The notes: generated from the sequence alone by a model not told the origin. Counted from the stretch's first letter, positions 54,387 to 62,640 are shown. The stretch is 64,000 nucleotides of DNA from Bacteroidota bacterium (GCA_023425865.1 JAFABV010000092.1:1-64000), one strand, 5' to 3'. Numbers and translations are program-made.

Positions 54387-54909
54387 ACTAAAAAAGCCAC
54401 CCCCATCACCGTGTCTCGATAGGCGACCAAGCCTTTTTTCACGACAAGGGAGTGCTAAGATTCTTTATTTTGCCTGATGGCATCAATTGGTCTTTATCGA
54501 GGATATCCTACCACTCAGCTTAAGAGGAAAAATTCAGCTCTTCCTAAGAGACGGATATCTGCCCACAAAGGTAGATATTTTTAGCCAAAATCATCCGTTT
54601 TCTGTAGTAAAAAATGGTTTGTTTGTCTACGTCATTTGACACAAGTAGGCACGTTGCAAGGTCGATTTTCACCCTATCTGACATCTTTCGATTCTGCCCC
54701 ACCGCTCCGAGTGCCTCCCTGAGCTCCGCGCAGCGGTTGACCCAACTCGTGAGGTGGTTTGCCGCCGTATGGGGCGAAGAGACTGTGGGGAGATACAAGC
54801 AGCACCAGCTCGTTCTTGTCGTAGGCGCGTGGGGTGAGCGAAGTACCGTATTTATACATCATAACCATGCTGTTTGTTTGGGCTAAATACCATGTTTACA
54901 CATTGTTTT
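54387..54909. other. Region upstream of hsdM
   Basis: Promoter box at 54566-54573 and 523 bases without a convincing gene. Minus-strand ORFs here are not recognised and may be decayed coding DNA. Confidence 0.45.
54566..54573 (-). promoter_or_regulatory. -7 box (TACCTTTG) of the hsd operon
   Basis: Minus-strand TAnnTTTG match 180 bases before the hsdM start. No -33 at normal spacing. Confidence 0.45.
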
Positions 54910-55450
54910 TCACCTTACTATAAAGTTGTTTTTGACACGTTCAGCCAAATGGTACACGTGTATGTATTTACCCAAGTAGCGTCGCAAGGTGTCCGGGGTA
55001 ATACGCAGCTTGCCAGAGCGTTCGTTCGCATCATCCGTGGTAAACTTGTCTTCCACCTTGTCTGCCGCCTTGCTCCTCTTCGATCTCTCCCATGCTATCG
55101 AGTAGTAGACAGAAGTAGCTGGGCCAGTCTTCCTCAGCTATCTTATCCGAAAAAGTATGATGGAAGGTAACCTCCTCCACGATAGAGTTTTGCGCAGAAT
55201 GCGCAGATGCGCAGCCTTGCGCAGAAGTATCTGTAAAATAAGAAGTGTTGATTATCAATGAGTTATATGAATCGCTCTTTTTTGCGCAAGGCTGCGCATC
55301 TGCGCATTCTGCGCAAAACTCCCGTGAATGCCGCTCATGGGCCAGTGCCTTGAGGTCTATCCCGGCCTTCCCGCCCATCCAATAGAGCGTCTCAATCCGC
55401 ATCTCCCTCGGCCCTTGGCGTGAAGACAGTTGCCATACTTCTTGTTGCAT
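54910..55450 (-). pseudogene. Degenerate gene, possibly DUF3987-like, frameshifted
   Basis: The N-terminal frame (55450-55031, 139 codons) has MRIETLYWMGGKAGIDLKAL and HHTFSDKIAEEDWPSYFCLL, which weakly recalls the segment before the ATPase of mobile-element DUF3987 proteins. After a frame change near 55075 a second frame continues to a TGA at 54912-54910 (KFTTDDANERSGKLRI, TPDTLRRYLGKYIHVYHL). Together they look like one broken gene. The N-terminal frame contains the 39-bp inverted repeat (55185-55321). The family assignment is tentative. Confidence 0.45.
55185..55321. repeat. Perfect 39-bp inverted repeat
   Basis: Arms 55185-55223 and 55283-55321 are exact reverse complements with a 59-base loop. 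They start GAGTTTTGCGCAGAATGCGC, the same 20 bases as the palindrome at 6673. Inside a degenerate coding frame (EFCAECADAQ... / ...ASAHSAQNS). The following 55451-55671 is AT-rich with no gene. Confidence 0.85.
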
Positions 55451-55671
55451 TCTCTGGCGTTATACTTTGCGCTCATTGGGCTGAGCTGGTGGAAGAATGT
55501 TCTTCTATTAACAAAACTCCAAAACTCTCACCTTTTCTCTATCTACAGTTTGCAAGTTGTAACATGATGCGTTGAAATCGTTTCTCCCCAATCCACTCTA
55601 CTCCCGAGTCTTTATATTTTAGATTTGTTTCATACTTAACACTTATCACTTAACACTTAATGGCCTCTTGC

Positions 55672-56688
55672 TCATACGTTTTTTTTATTGATAAGATTGA
55701 CCACCACCTTCACCATGGTATCTTTCTCTTCGGTGCGACTCTCGGCAATCATCAGCGTTAATGCCACGAGGGTGTTGTCTCCAATTCGCTTGGAGCCGTC
55801 AGGATTGTAGAGGATGCCGTTGTTGTTCATAAACCAAAGGAAGAGTGTGGCGGCAATACGCTTGTTGCCATCGCTGAATGAGTGGTTCTTCGTGACGAGA
55901 TAGAGCAGCATGGCTGCCTTCTCCTCTATTGAGGGATAGAGTTCCACACCATCGAAGGTCTGATAAATCTGTCCGATGGAGCTTTTGAATGATTCGTCCT
56001 TCTCGTTGGCAAACCACTGGCTGGCTCCAAACTTCTCCTTCAGGCCTTGTATGGCCTCCATCGCATTGTCGTAGGTGACGTGAAACAGCTCCTGCTCGTT
56101 GGTGTCGCTCACCTCCAGGCGTTGGTAGTCGTAGTCGTCGAGGGTGTCGAGAGCTTGGGTATAGTCGGTTACCACGCTAATCAACGCTTCGCGTTCGTCG
56201 GCGTTGTCAGCCGTGTTCTCAGTCTCGTCGAACACCTTTGCATCGAGCGACTTGATGGTGCGGCCCATCACCTCCACCACGTGGCGCAGGTCATCATATC
56301 GTTGCCGGGCAAGGTCGTTCTTGATGGCATAGCCCTTGATAAGGTATTCTTTCAACACCTTGTTGGCCCATCTACGGAACTCCACGCCACGTTTTGATTT
56401 CACTCTATAGCCCACGGATGTCACCATCTCAAGATTATAGTATTCAATATCACGGGTGACCTCCCTGAGGCCCTCTTTTTGAACAGTCGCAAATTTTGCG
56501 ATAGTTGCACCATCCAATTCTTCCTTGAGTGCGTTGTTGATATGCTTGCCAATGGTTTTCACATCTCTGCCGAACAACACGGCTAACTGCTGTCGGTTCA
56601 GCCACACCGTTTCATTCTCCAACCGTACATCAATGGCGGTCTGTCCGTCCTGCGTCTGGTATATTTTGATTTCGCCTGTATTATTCAT
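55672..56688 (-). CDS. RhuM-Fic/Doc family protein
   Basis: 338 aa from MNNTGEIKIY (the ATG at 56688). A GTG six codons upstream is the alternative and overlaps the stop of the preceding remnant. RhuM-type N-terminal domain (about 1-130; VWLNRQQLAVLFGRDVKTIG, then YYNLEMVTSVGYRVKSKRGV), probably DNA-binding-like. C-terminal Fic/Doc fold with NHSFSDGNKRIAATLFLWF, matching HxFx(D/E)GNxR. Fic proteins transfer AMP or another phosphate group to a target. No separate antitoxin-like inhibitor gene is obvious. It lies in the restriction island and is likely a defence or toxin component. Confidence 0.9.
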   Translation of the reverse strand: MNNTGEIKIYQTQDGQTAIDVRLENETVWLNRQQLAVLFGRDVKTIGKHINNALKEELDGATIAKFATVQKEGLREVTRDIEYYNLEMVTSVGYRVKSKRGVEFRRWANKVLKEYLIKGYAIKNDLARQRYDDLRHVVEVMGRTIKSLDAKVFDETENTADNADEREALISVVTDYTQALDTLDDYDYQRLEVSDTNEQELFHVTYDNAMEAIQGLKEKFGASQWFANEKDESFKSSIGQIYQTFDGVELYPSIEEKAAMLLYLVTKNHSFSDGNKRIAATLFLWFMNNNGILYNPDGSKRIGDNTLVALTLMIAESRTEEKDTMVKVVVNLINKKNV

Positions 56689-56698
56689 ACCCTTAACA

Positions 56699-56797
56699 CT
56701 AATCACTTATTATCTTCTCCAGCAGTCCTTCGGTGCGCTTCTCGATAGCCCGAATGTCGGCCACAGGGCGTAGCTGCACCGGCTTGTAGAAGTACAT
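56699..56797 (-). pseudogene. C-terminal remnant, probably of a DNA methyltransferase
   Basis: 32 codons: FYKPVQLRPVADIRAIEKRT, then EGLLEKIISD and stop. The VADIRAIExxTEGLLEKI pattern recalls the C-terminal tail of N6-adenine (HsdM-like) methyltransferases in Bacteroidales. The stop overlaps the RhuM-Fic start region. Too short to be functional alone. Confidence 0.4.
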
Positions 56798-56848
56798 GGT
56801 GGCGCGAGCTCATCGCCAATGGGGGCAGCCTCCTCATCGACTCACGCA

Positions 56849-56911
56849 TCACTTGTTGGTGCGCTTATGCTCTACGAGCACTACCTTGATGCGGTTGATG
56901 TCTTTTTTCAT
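56849..56911 (-). pseudogene. N-terminal remnant of an XRE-type HTH regulator
   Basis: 20 codons, MKKDINRIKVVLVEHKRTNK, then TGA. This is the typical start of the small HTH regulators found ahead of restriction or methyltransferase genes in Bacteroidales, cut just before the helix-turn-helix. With the tail at 56699-56797 it suggests an older regulator-methyltransferase module deleted down to its ends. Confidence 0.55.
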
Positions 56912-57213
56912 ATTGTTTAGATACTATGAGCTACATCCGGAGATAAAAGCCAGCACTCATTCTCCTTGACATGCGCACGATTCAGGTATTAAAATGCTTA
57001 TGGTGCAAATATATTGAAATTATCTGAGACAAAGTGCATGCATCCTTTAAAATATAAGGAAATGCTTACTGTTGAAGCGCTTTCTTTGATTAAATACACT
57101 ATTCTTCAACAAAACAAAACTTTTGAGGTAATTATGCGGAAAGGTTGCACTGTTGCGTATTTGCTTTTCAACCAGAAATTATTGTTGGATTCTAATCTTA
57201 ATACTAAAAGATT
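56912..57213. other. AT-rich intergenic stretch
   Basis: Holds a 67-codon plus-strand ORF (57014-57217) without recognisable features. I see no supported gene. Confidence 0.4.
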
Positions 57214-57348
57214 ATGAGAAAATTATTATTGGCTGCTGTCATCATTGCATCAGGCTATATGGCCGACATTGCAAGTCATGCTGATGGAACGAATGCTTAC
57301 AACGTGAGTATCAAACCGCAGGACCTTTTAACCAGTATAGAAGCATGA
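57214..57348 (+). CDS. Small exported peptide, 44 aa, possibly truncated
   Basis: MRKLLLAAVIIASGYMADIA has a signal-peptide-like core, followed by SHADGTNAYNVSIKPQDLLT and SIEA, then TGA. Reading past the TGA continues plausibly (KSDFKNFKAIV), so an original TGG (Trp) is possible, and the gene may be a remnant. The family is not recognised. Sits between the degenerate island end and azlC. Confidence 0.4.
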   Translation: MRKLLLAAVIIASGYMADIASHADGTNAYNVSIKPQDLLTSIEA

Positions 57349-57398
57349 AAGAGCGATTTCAAAAACTTCAAGGCCATTGTCATTGTCTGCTGTAAAAT

Positions 57399-57416
57399 GC
57401 AGTTGCCATACTTCTT
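57399..57416 (+). repeat. 18-bp sequence also present at 55427-55444
   Basis: CAGTTGCCATACTTCTTG occurs identically at 55427-55444, at the 5' end of the degenerate gene. It suggests that a copy of that gene's start once lay here. Confidence 0.6.
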
Positions 57417-57453
57417 GCCAGCGCGGCTGGTAGGTGATGCGTACCTTTATAAA

Positions 57454-57536
57454 GATGTACGATTTCAGCCCTTTTTTCTTGTTTGTTTATGCTATTCTGG
57501 TTATCTTTGTGCTGAAAGAACGTAACTCCATGAAGG
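57454..57536 (+). repeat. Right 83-bp direct repeat of the candidate island
   Basis: Partner of 46594-46676. Here the frame MYDFSPFFLFVYAILVIFVL stays open into azlC, giving azlC a possible extra N-terminus. Confidence 0.8.
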
Positions 57537-57559
57537 GGTTGTTGATTTCAGTTTACATC

Positions 57560-58255
57560 ATGCACGCATTTCAAACCGCTTTTCGTCTGTCATTGCCCGT
57601 GCTGGGTGCCTATTGGTTTTTGGGCATCACCTACGGGCTGTTGGCCTCCAATATGGGCTTTAGCCTATGGACGCCGGTGTCGATGGCACTGCTGATATAT
57701 AGCGGGTCGGTAGAGTTTATTGCCTTGACCATGCTCGTTGGAGCCTTTCAGCCACTGGCGGCCATGGCGATGGCACTGATGGTGGGTGCCCGACATCTGT
57801 TTTACGGCATCTCTATGCTCGACCGCTATCAGGGTTCGGGTCGGTTGAAACCGCTGCTCATCTTTTGGCTCACCGATGAGACCTTTGCCGTCAATTTCAG
57901 CAATCGGGATCTGATGCGACAGACGGGCAAACCTTTTGCCTGCTATCTCTGGGTGTCGGCCCTCAATTATTGTTACTGGATAACGGGTGGCATCATGGGT
58001 TATGTGCTCGGGGCGTCGATGGGTGAGGCACTGTTGAAACACCTTGAGGGCCTCGACTTTGTGGTGACTGCGATGTTTGTGGCCATCTTCATGGACGATT
58101 ATGTGCGCAACAAGGCCACGCGCCTGAGCTCGTGGTTGGGCATTGGTGCCGCGACGGCGTGTCTGGCGGTTTTTGGGCCGCGACAGTTTATTGTTCCTGC
58201 CATGCTCTCGATATTGGCGGCTTTATTCATCAATTACAGGAGGCACAACCCATGA
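57560..58255 (+). CDS. azlC: AzlC-family branched-chain amino acid exporter, large subunit
   Basis: 231 aa from MHAFQTAFRLSLPVLGAYWF, the normal AzlC length. The frame is open to ATGs at 57530, 57455 and 57434, which would add the repeat-encoded MYDFSPFF helix. AzlC signature GITYGLLASNMGF near the start and MALLIYSGSVEFIALTMLVG, then AMALMVGARHLFYGISMLDR. About six membrane helices. Works with AzlD as an exporter of branched-chain amino acids. The stop overlaps the azlD start by 4 bases (ATGA). Confidence 0.92.
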   Translation: MHAFQTAFRLSLPVLGAYWFLGITYGLLASNMGFSLWTPVSMALLIYSGSVEFIALTMLVGAFQPLAAMAMALMVGARHLFYGISMLDRYQGSGRLKPLLIFWLTDETFAVNFSNRDLMRQTGKPFACYLWVSALNYCYWITGGIMGYVLGASMGEALLKHLEGLDFVVTAMFVAIFMDDYVRNKATRLSSWLGIGAATACLAVFGPRQFIVPAMLSILAALFINYRRHNP

Positions 58256-58587
58256 CCGTCACGCAGCAAGTCATCACCATCGGCATCATGTCGGTAGCGG
58301 TCGTCCTGACCCGGGTTCTGCCGTTCGTGCTCTTTCCTGACAGGGAGCGCACGCCGCATTTCGTGCGTTACCTCGGCAAATACTTAGGGTCGGCGGTATT
58401 TGGCCTGTTGGTGGTCTACTGCCTGAAAGATGTTCATTTCCTCGGGGGGCAGCATGGCATTCCGCAGTTCATGGGCATCCTTGTTTGTGTGCTGCTGCAT
58501 CTATGGCGCAAGAACCTGCTGCTTACCATTGCCGGCGGCACCTTATTTTATATGGTCTGGATACAAAACGTAAATTTGAGTATATGA
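58252..58587 (+). CDS. azlD: AzlD-family branched-chain amino acid exporter, small subunit
   Basis: 111 aa from MTVTQQVITIG; the longer upstream frame overlaps azlC and is not credible. Four helices: QVITIGIMSVAVVLTRVLPF, FVRYLGKYLGSAVFGLLVVY, FMGILVCVLLHLWRKN, and LLLTIAGGTLFYMVW. Pairs with AzlC. ATGA overlaps at both ends (58252-58255, 58584-58587) mark one translationally coupled unit. Confidence 0.92.
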   Translation: MTVTQQVITIGIMSVAVVLTRVLPFVLFPDRERTPHFVRYLGKYLGSAVFGLLVVYCLKDVHFLGGQHGIPQFMGILVCVLLHLWRKNLLLTIAGGTLFYMVWIQNVNLSI

Positions 58588-59105
58588 TTACCCATCAGCT
58601 TGTGCCCGAGGCACCTAACGATGACATACGCCATCTCTATGAGACGGCCTTCCCCAAGGAGGAACAGATACCCTGGGATGAGCTTATGCTACTCGTGAAG
58701 TCGATGTCGCTCGACTTCACGGCATATTTTGACGAAGACGAGATGATAGGTTTCACCATCGTCTATCCCCGCAAGTCGTTCAACTGGTTTTGGTATTTTG
58801 CCGTGCGTCCTGAGTTGCGGGGCAACGGGCGGGGACAAAAAATCCTGTCTTATCTCATAGACAAATACAAGGGGCAGACCTCTATCCTCGATATGGAGTC
58901 GCCCGACCAGGATTGTGACAACAAAGAGCAACGTGTGCGCCGCCATGATTTCTACCTGCGCAACGGGTTCAGAGACACGGGCGTGGTGAGAACCTATGAT
59001 ACGGTTGCGATGACCATCATGATCATTGGCCCCGGCACGTTTACCATGGCCGATTACGACCAGATATTGAAAGAACTGAGAGCGCATTGGGATTATAACT
59101 CCTAA
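58584..59105 (+). CDS. GNAT-family N-acetyltransferase
   Basis: 173 aa from MITHQLVPEAPNDDIRHLYE. GNAT core: EMIGFTIVYPRKSFNWFWYF, then the acetyl-CoA loop VRPELRGNGRGQKILSYLID (RGxGxGxxL as RGNGRG), and HDFYLRNGFRDTGV. Acceptor not known. Between azlD and clpS in a coupled operon, so a role in processing amino acids or protein N-termini is conceivable but not shown. Confidence 0.9.
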   Translation: MITHQLVPEAPNDDIRHLYETAFPKEEQIPWDELMLLVKSMSLDFTAYFDEDEMIGFTIVYPRKSFNWFWYFAVRPELRGNGRGQKILSYLIDKYKGQTSILDMESPDQDCDNKEQRVRRHDFYLRNGFRDTGVVRTYDTVAMTIMIIGPGTFTMADYDQILKELRAHWDYNS

Positions 59106-59114
59106 AAGTAAGAT

Positions 59115-59423
59115 ATGCCACAAGAACAATCGAATGTGAGAGAGCGGCAGCGCACTGACCTGCGTGAGCCGCGTCACTATCAGGTCGTCATTCACAATGA
59201 TGACTTCACCACCATGGATTTTGTCGTGATGGTATTGAAAACTGTGTTTTACCTTAGCGGCGAGTCGGCTGAGGCCTTGATGATGCAGGTACACCGTGCA
59301 GGCAAGGCCGTGGTGGGGCGTTACACCTACGACATAGCGGTGTCTAAGGCCAAGAAAGCCACCACCATGGCGCGCGAGAACGGCTACCCGTTGCGCCTTA
59401 CCGTAGAACCCGAAGAAGAATAA
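59115..59423 (+). CDS. clpS: ClpS adaptor protein
   Basis: 102 aa. Core PRHYQVVIHNDDFTTMDFVV (about 20-39) has the HNDDxTTMxFV substrate-pocket signature. Then LSGESAEALMMQVHRAGKAV with the His used in N-terminal residue recognition, and AVSKAKKATTMARENGYPLR. Delivers N-degron proteins to ClpAP. Two bases before clpA. Confidence 0.97.
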   Translation: MPQEQSNVRERQRTDLREPRHYQVVIHNDDFTTMDFVVMVLKTVFYLSGESAEALMMQVHRAGKAVVGRYTYDIAVSKAKKATTMARENGYPLRLTVEPEEE

Positions 59424-59425
59424 CA

Positions 59426-61633
59426 ATGGCAGAAATCAAACAAAGTGAGCGCGTCAGACAGATTATGCACGACGCGATGGATTATTGCAAAAGCTACAGG
59501 CACGAATTTGTGATGCCCGAGCATCTGCTGGCGGCCCTGCTTGAGGATGTGGTATTCACGGAGGCGCTGAATGTCTATTGCTCTCCCGAGACAGTGTCGA
59601 AGCGGCTGGATGAGTTCTTGCTCGGCACCGAAACCGTACCCGACGGGGTGGAGTACGAGCCTGAGATTTCTGAGCAGATGGGCCAAATGATAGGCTATGC
59701 GGTCAACGAAGTGGCGGCGAGCAGTGCCGCGATGATCGACACGCCGCATCTTGTAGGCGCCATGCTCAGGCTTGAGGAGTCGTGGGCTGCCTATATGCTG
59801 AAGGACGCGCTGCAAGGCAATGAGGCCGATTTCATGAGCCAACTCATCAGCCTGTATGAGGAAAATGACAGGTGGGACACCCTGGCTACCGGTGCTGACG
59901 AGACGGCATTGTGGAGGAAATGGGTGACTTGTATGAACGAGCGTTATCGGGAGTTCAACCCTCTCATTGGTCGTGAGCAGGAACTGCGGCGCACCATCCA
60001 GGTGCTCTGTCGCCGTGACAAGAACAATCCGCTGCACGTGGGAGAGCCCGGCGTGGGCAAGACGGCATTGGTGTGGGGACTGACGCGACTGATCGAAGAG
60101 GGTAAGGTGCCTGTGCGTTTGCAGGGCAGCAAGGTCTACCAGCTGGACATGGGCACGCTGTTGGCAGGAACGCAGTTTCGTGGCGACCTTGAGAATCGCG
60201 TCAAGCAGATCATGGACGGCATACAGGCCGAAAGCGATAACAACATCGTGTATATCGACGAGATACACACGCTCGTGGGAGCGGGAGCTACGGGCGAGGG
60301 GGCCATGGATGCCTCGAACATGCTCAAGCCCTATCTCGAAGGCGGAAGGGTAAGGTTTATCGGTTCTACCACCTATGAGGAGTTCAGTCGCCACATCACC
60401 CGCTCCAAAGGTCTGTTGCGGCGTTTCCAGCAGATAGACATTGCCGAGCCCTCGGTAGACGAGGCCATACACATCATCCGGCAACTGCAGCCGCGCTATG
60501 AGGAGTTTCATGGTGTGCGGTATGACGACGGGGCTGTGGAGTTTGCCGTGAGGGCGAGCGCCAAGCATATCAACGACCGCTTTCTGCCCGACAAGGCGCT
60601 CGACCTGATCGATGAGGCGGGGGCGGCTATGGAGATAGCTGAGGCGAAGAGCGCCATTGGCAAGAAGGAAATCGCTGAGGTGCTGTCGAAGACCTGCAAG
60701 GTGGACGCACTGTCGGAGGCCGACGATGACGACTACGCGCAGTTGGAGAACCTCGCCGACCGCATGCTGGCAAAGATTTACGGGCAAGACGAGGCCATAC
60801 GGCAGGTCACGGAGGCGGTGCAGATGTCGCGGGCCGGACTGCTCGACGACAACAAACCCTTGGCTTCGCTGCTCTTCGTGGGGCCTACCGGCGTGGGCAA
60901 GACCGAGGTGGCACGGGTGCTGTCACAGGAACTTGGCATTCCGCTTGTGCGCTTTGACATGAGCGAGTACACCGAGAAGCACACGGTGGCCAAACTCATC
61001 GGGTCTCCGGCGGGGTATGTGGGCTACGAAGACGGCGGACTGCTGACCGATGCCATCCGCAAGTCGCCCAACTGTGTGCTGCTGCTCGACGAGATCGAGA
61101 AGGCGCATCAAGACATCTACAACATCCTGCTTCAGGTGATGGACTACGCCCGCCTTACCGACAACAAGGGGCGTCATGCCGATTTCCGCAACGTGGTGCT
61201 CATCATGACCTCGAATGCCGGGGCACAGTATGCCTCGCAGGGCAGTGTGGGCTTCAACGGCGGCGTGAGCCGTGGCGATGCCATGATGCGCCAGGTGAAG
61301 AAGACTTTTAAGCCCGAGTTCATCAACCGACTCTCCGGAACAGTGGTCTTCCATGACATGGACAAGACCATGGCAACGCTCATTCTCAGAAAGAAACTGC
61401 GTGAACTGGACGAGAAACTTGCGGCCAAGCAGGTGCGGATGCAGCTCAGTGACGAGGCGTTCGACCTGTTGCTCAAAGAGGGCTTCACCGCCGAATATGG
61501 CGCGCGCGAGATGGACCGCGTCATCGCCTCCCGCCTCAAGCCCATGCTTATGCGCGAGATTTTATTCGGCAGACTGAAACAAGGTGGTAACATTCAAATC
61601 GTATGCGAAGATGGCCGTCTATCGATTGGATGA
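59426..61633 (+). CDS. clpA: ClpA, AAA+ unfoldase of ClpAP
   Basis: 735 aa. Clp N domain (about 5-145; HEFVMPEHLLAALLEDVVF). AAA-1: Walker A VGEPGVGKTALV (about 208-219) and Walker B NIVYIDEIHTLVG. AAA-2: Walker A GPTGVGKTEVAR (about 490-501), Walker B CVLLLDEIEKAHQD, and an IGSPAGYVGYEDGG pore-loop region. No ClpB-type middle coiled coil, which supports ClpA. It carries ClpS-bound substrates to ClpP. Overlaps aat by 23 bases. Confidence 0.96.
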   Translation: MAEIKQSERVRQIMHDAMDYCKSYRHEFVMPEHLLAALLEDVVFTEALNVYCSPETVSKRLDEFLLGTETVPDGVEYEPEISEQMGQMIGYAVNEVAASSAAMIDTPHLVGAMLRLEESWAAYMLKDALQGNEADFMSQLISLYEENDRWDTLATGADETALWRKWVTCMNERYREFNPLIGREQELRRTIQVLCRRDKNNPLHVGEPGVGKTALVWGLTRLIEEGKVPVRLQGSKVYQLDMGTLLAGTQFRGDLENRVKQIMDGIQAESDNNIVYIDEIHTLVGAGATGEGAMDASNMLKPYLEGGRVRFIGSTTYEEFSRHITRSKGLLRRFQQIDIAEPSVDEAIHIIRQLQPRYEEFHGVRYDDGAVEFAVRASAKHINDRFLPDKALDLIDEAGAAMEIAEAKSAIGKKEIAEVLSKTCKVDALSEADDDDYAQLENLADRMLAKIYGQDEAIRQVTEAVQMSRAGLLDDNKPLASLLFVGPTGVGKTEVARVLSQELGIPLVRFDMSEYTEKHTVAKLIGSPAGYVGYEDGGLLTDAIRKSPNCVLLLDEIEKAHQDIYNILLQVMDYARLTDNKGRHADFRNVVLIMTSNAGAQYASQGSVGFNGGVSRGDAMMRQVKKTFKPEFINRLSGTVVFHDMDKTMATLILRKKLRELDEKLAAKQVRMQLSDEAFDLLLKEGFTAEYGAREMDRVIASRLKPMLMREILFGRLKQGGNIQIVCEDGRLSIG

Positions 61634-62285
61634 TGAACTCTGGTTTCCCGACCCACACTATGGCGAAGCCGACGGACTGGTGGCGGTGGGCGGTGACTTG
61701 TCTGTCGACCGCCTGTTGCTGGCTTACAGCAACGGCTTCTTCCCCTGGTTTGCTTATCGCTACAGAGAAGAGCCGTATTGGTATTGCCCCTTAGACCGTT
61801 TTGTGATCTTTCCCCATGACATTCACGTGAGCCACTCAATGAGACAGCTTATGCGGCGAAACCTGTATGAAGTGACTTTCAATCAGGACTTCGAGGGTGT
61901 CATCAGGGGATGCGCGCAGGCCGATATGCGCGACGAGAAACTCGGAGCGTGGCTCGGCGAGGACATGATACGGGCTTATACCGAACTGTATCATCAAGGC
62001 TTTGCCGCCAGTGTAGAGGTGTGGGAAGCGGGTTCGGCAGCAGGCTCTCGCACGCTGGTGGGAGGCCTCTACGGCGTCAGTATCGGCACGGGATTTTTTG
62101 GCGAGAGCATGTTCTCTTTGGTGCCTAACGCCTCTAAGCTGGCCCTGATACACCTTGCCCAGTTGCTTGCGCGGCATGGTGGCAAGCTCATCGACTGCCA
62201 GTTTGAGACGCCCCACCTCAAAAGCATGGGTGGACGCCATATCACCTATGAGCAGTATATGGAGATACTTGGCGGCGACGAGTGA
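61611..62285 (+). CDS. aat: Leucyl/phenylalanyl-tRNA-protein transferase
   Basis: 224 aa from MAVYRLDDELWFPDPHYGEA, the usual start; it lies inside the end of clpA in another frame. DGLVAVGGDLSVDRLLLAYS and NGFFPWF (substrate groove), WYCPLDRFVIFP, and the active-site region GGLYGVSIGTGFFGESMFS. It adds Leu or Phe to Arg/Lys N-termini, creating the N-degron that ClpS-ClpA then recognise. Three consecutive genes thus make up the bacterial N-degron pathway. Confidence 0.96.
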   Translation: MAVYRLDDELWFPDPHYGEADGLVAVGGDLSVDRLLLAYSNGFFPWFAYRYREEPYWYCPLDRFVIFPHDIHVSHSMRQLMRRNLYEVTFNQDFEGVIRGCAQADMRDEKLGAWLGEDMIRAYTELYHQGFAASVEVWEAGSAAGSRTLVGGLYGVSIGTGFFGESMFSLVPNASKLALIHLAQLLARHGGKLIDCQFETPHLKSMGGRHITYEQYMEILGGDE

Positions 62286-62291
62286 CAGATA

Positions 62292-62602
62292 CGCGAGTTC
62301 GGGAAAAGATGAGCAGGCAAACAGCGACCCTCGGGTGAGCATGGGCTTAGTCGTGGTAAATGGGGCGGTTATGAGCCCCCAAGCTGCCGTTTCAACTGCC
62401 CTCCGCGCCTATGGCAAGGACGGGCGGGCTAAATGAGAAGCCCCATGCCATCGGATGATTCTATATAGAATGATGCTATGGTTTCATATAGAACCATCGG
62501 ATGGTTTCATATAGAATCATCGGATGGTTTTATATAGAATTATCGGGCTGTAGGGTGCGAACGGTTGGGCGTAGGCATGGAGATGGGGCGACGTGCGGGG
62601 CG
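62292..62602 (-). mobile_element. Truncated, inverted copy of the 34-bp-TIR element
   Basis: Begins with the same end as at 26842 (CGCGAGTTCGGGAAAAGATG) 6 bases after the aat stop. It reads ggtgagcatg, then jumps about 190 bases of the 26-kb copy, then follows it through GCCGTTTCAACTGCCCTCCG, the unit array (62450-62545) and GGCATGGAGATGGGGCGACG. Similarity stops near 62602, so the far inverted repeat is missing. It lies between aat and the thioesterase gene. Confidence 0.75.
62450..62545 (-). repeat. Array of four 23-bp palindromic units (inverted copy)
   Basis: Units like GGATGGTTTCATATAGAATCATC, in the opposite orientation to the 26-kb array. Confidence 0.85.
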
Positions 62603-62640
62603 CCTTATGTATGACAATAACTCTTATACCTTTTTATATT

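Noticed and set aside
57014..57217. 67-codon AT-rich ORF upstream of the small exported peptide
   Set aside because: No recognisable features, low-complexity Lys/Leu composition, overlaps the next start. Chance ORF is more likely.
57434..57559. N-terminal extension of AzlC (MMRTFIKMYDF...)
   Set aside because: The extension is encoded by the island's direct repeat, whose other copy is non-coding after 21 codons. Normal AzlC length is reached from the ATG at 57560.
59384..60787. 467-codon minus-strand ORF opposite clpA
   Set aside because: Shadow of clpS/clpA coding DNA. His/Leu-rich translation without any recognisable domain.
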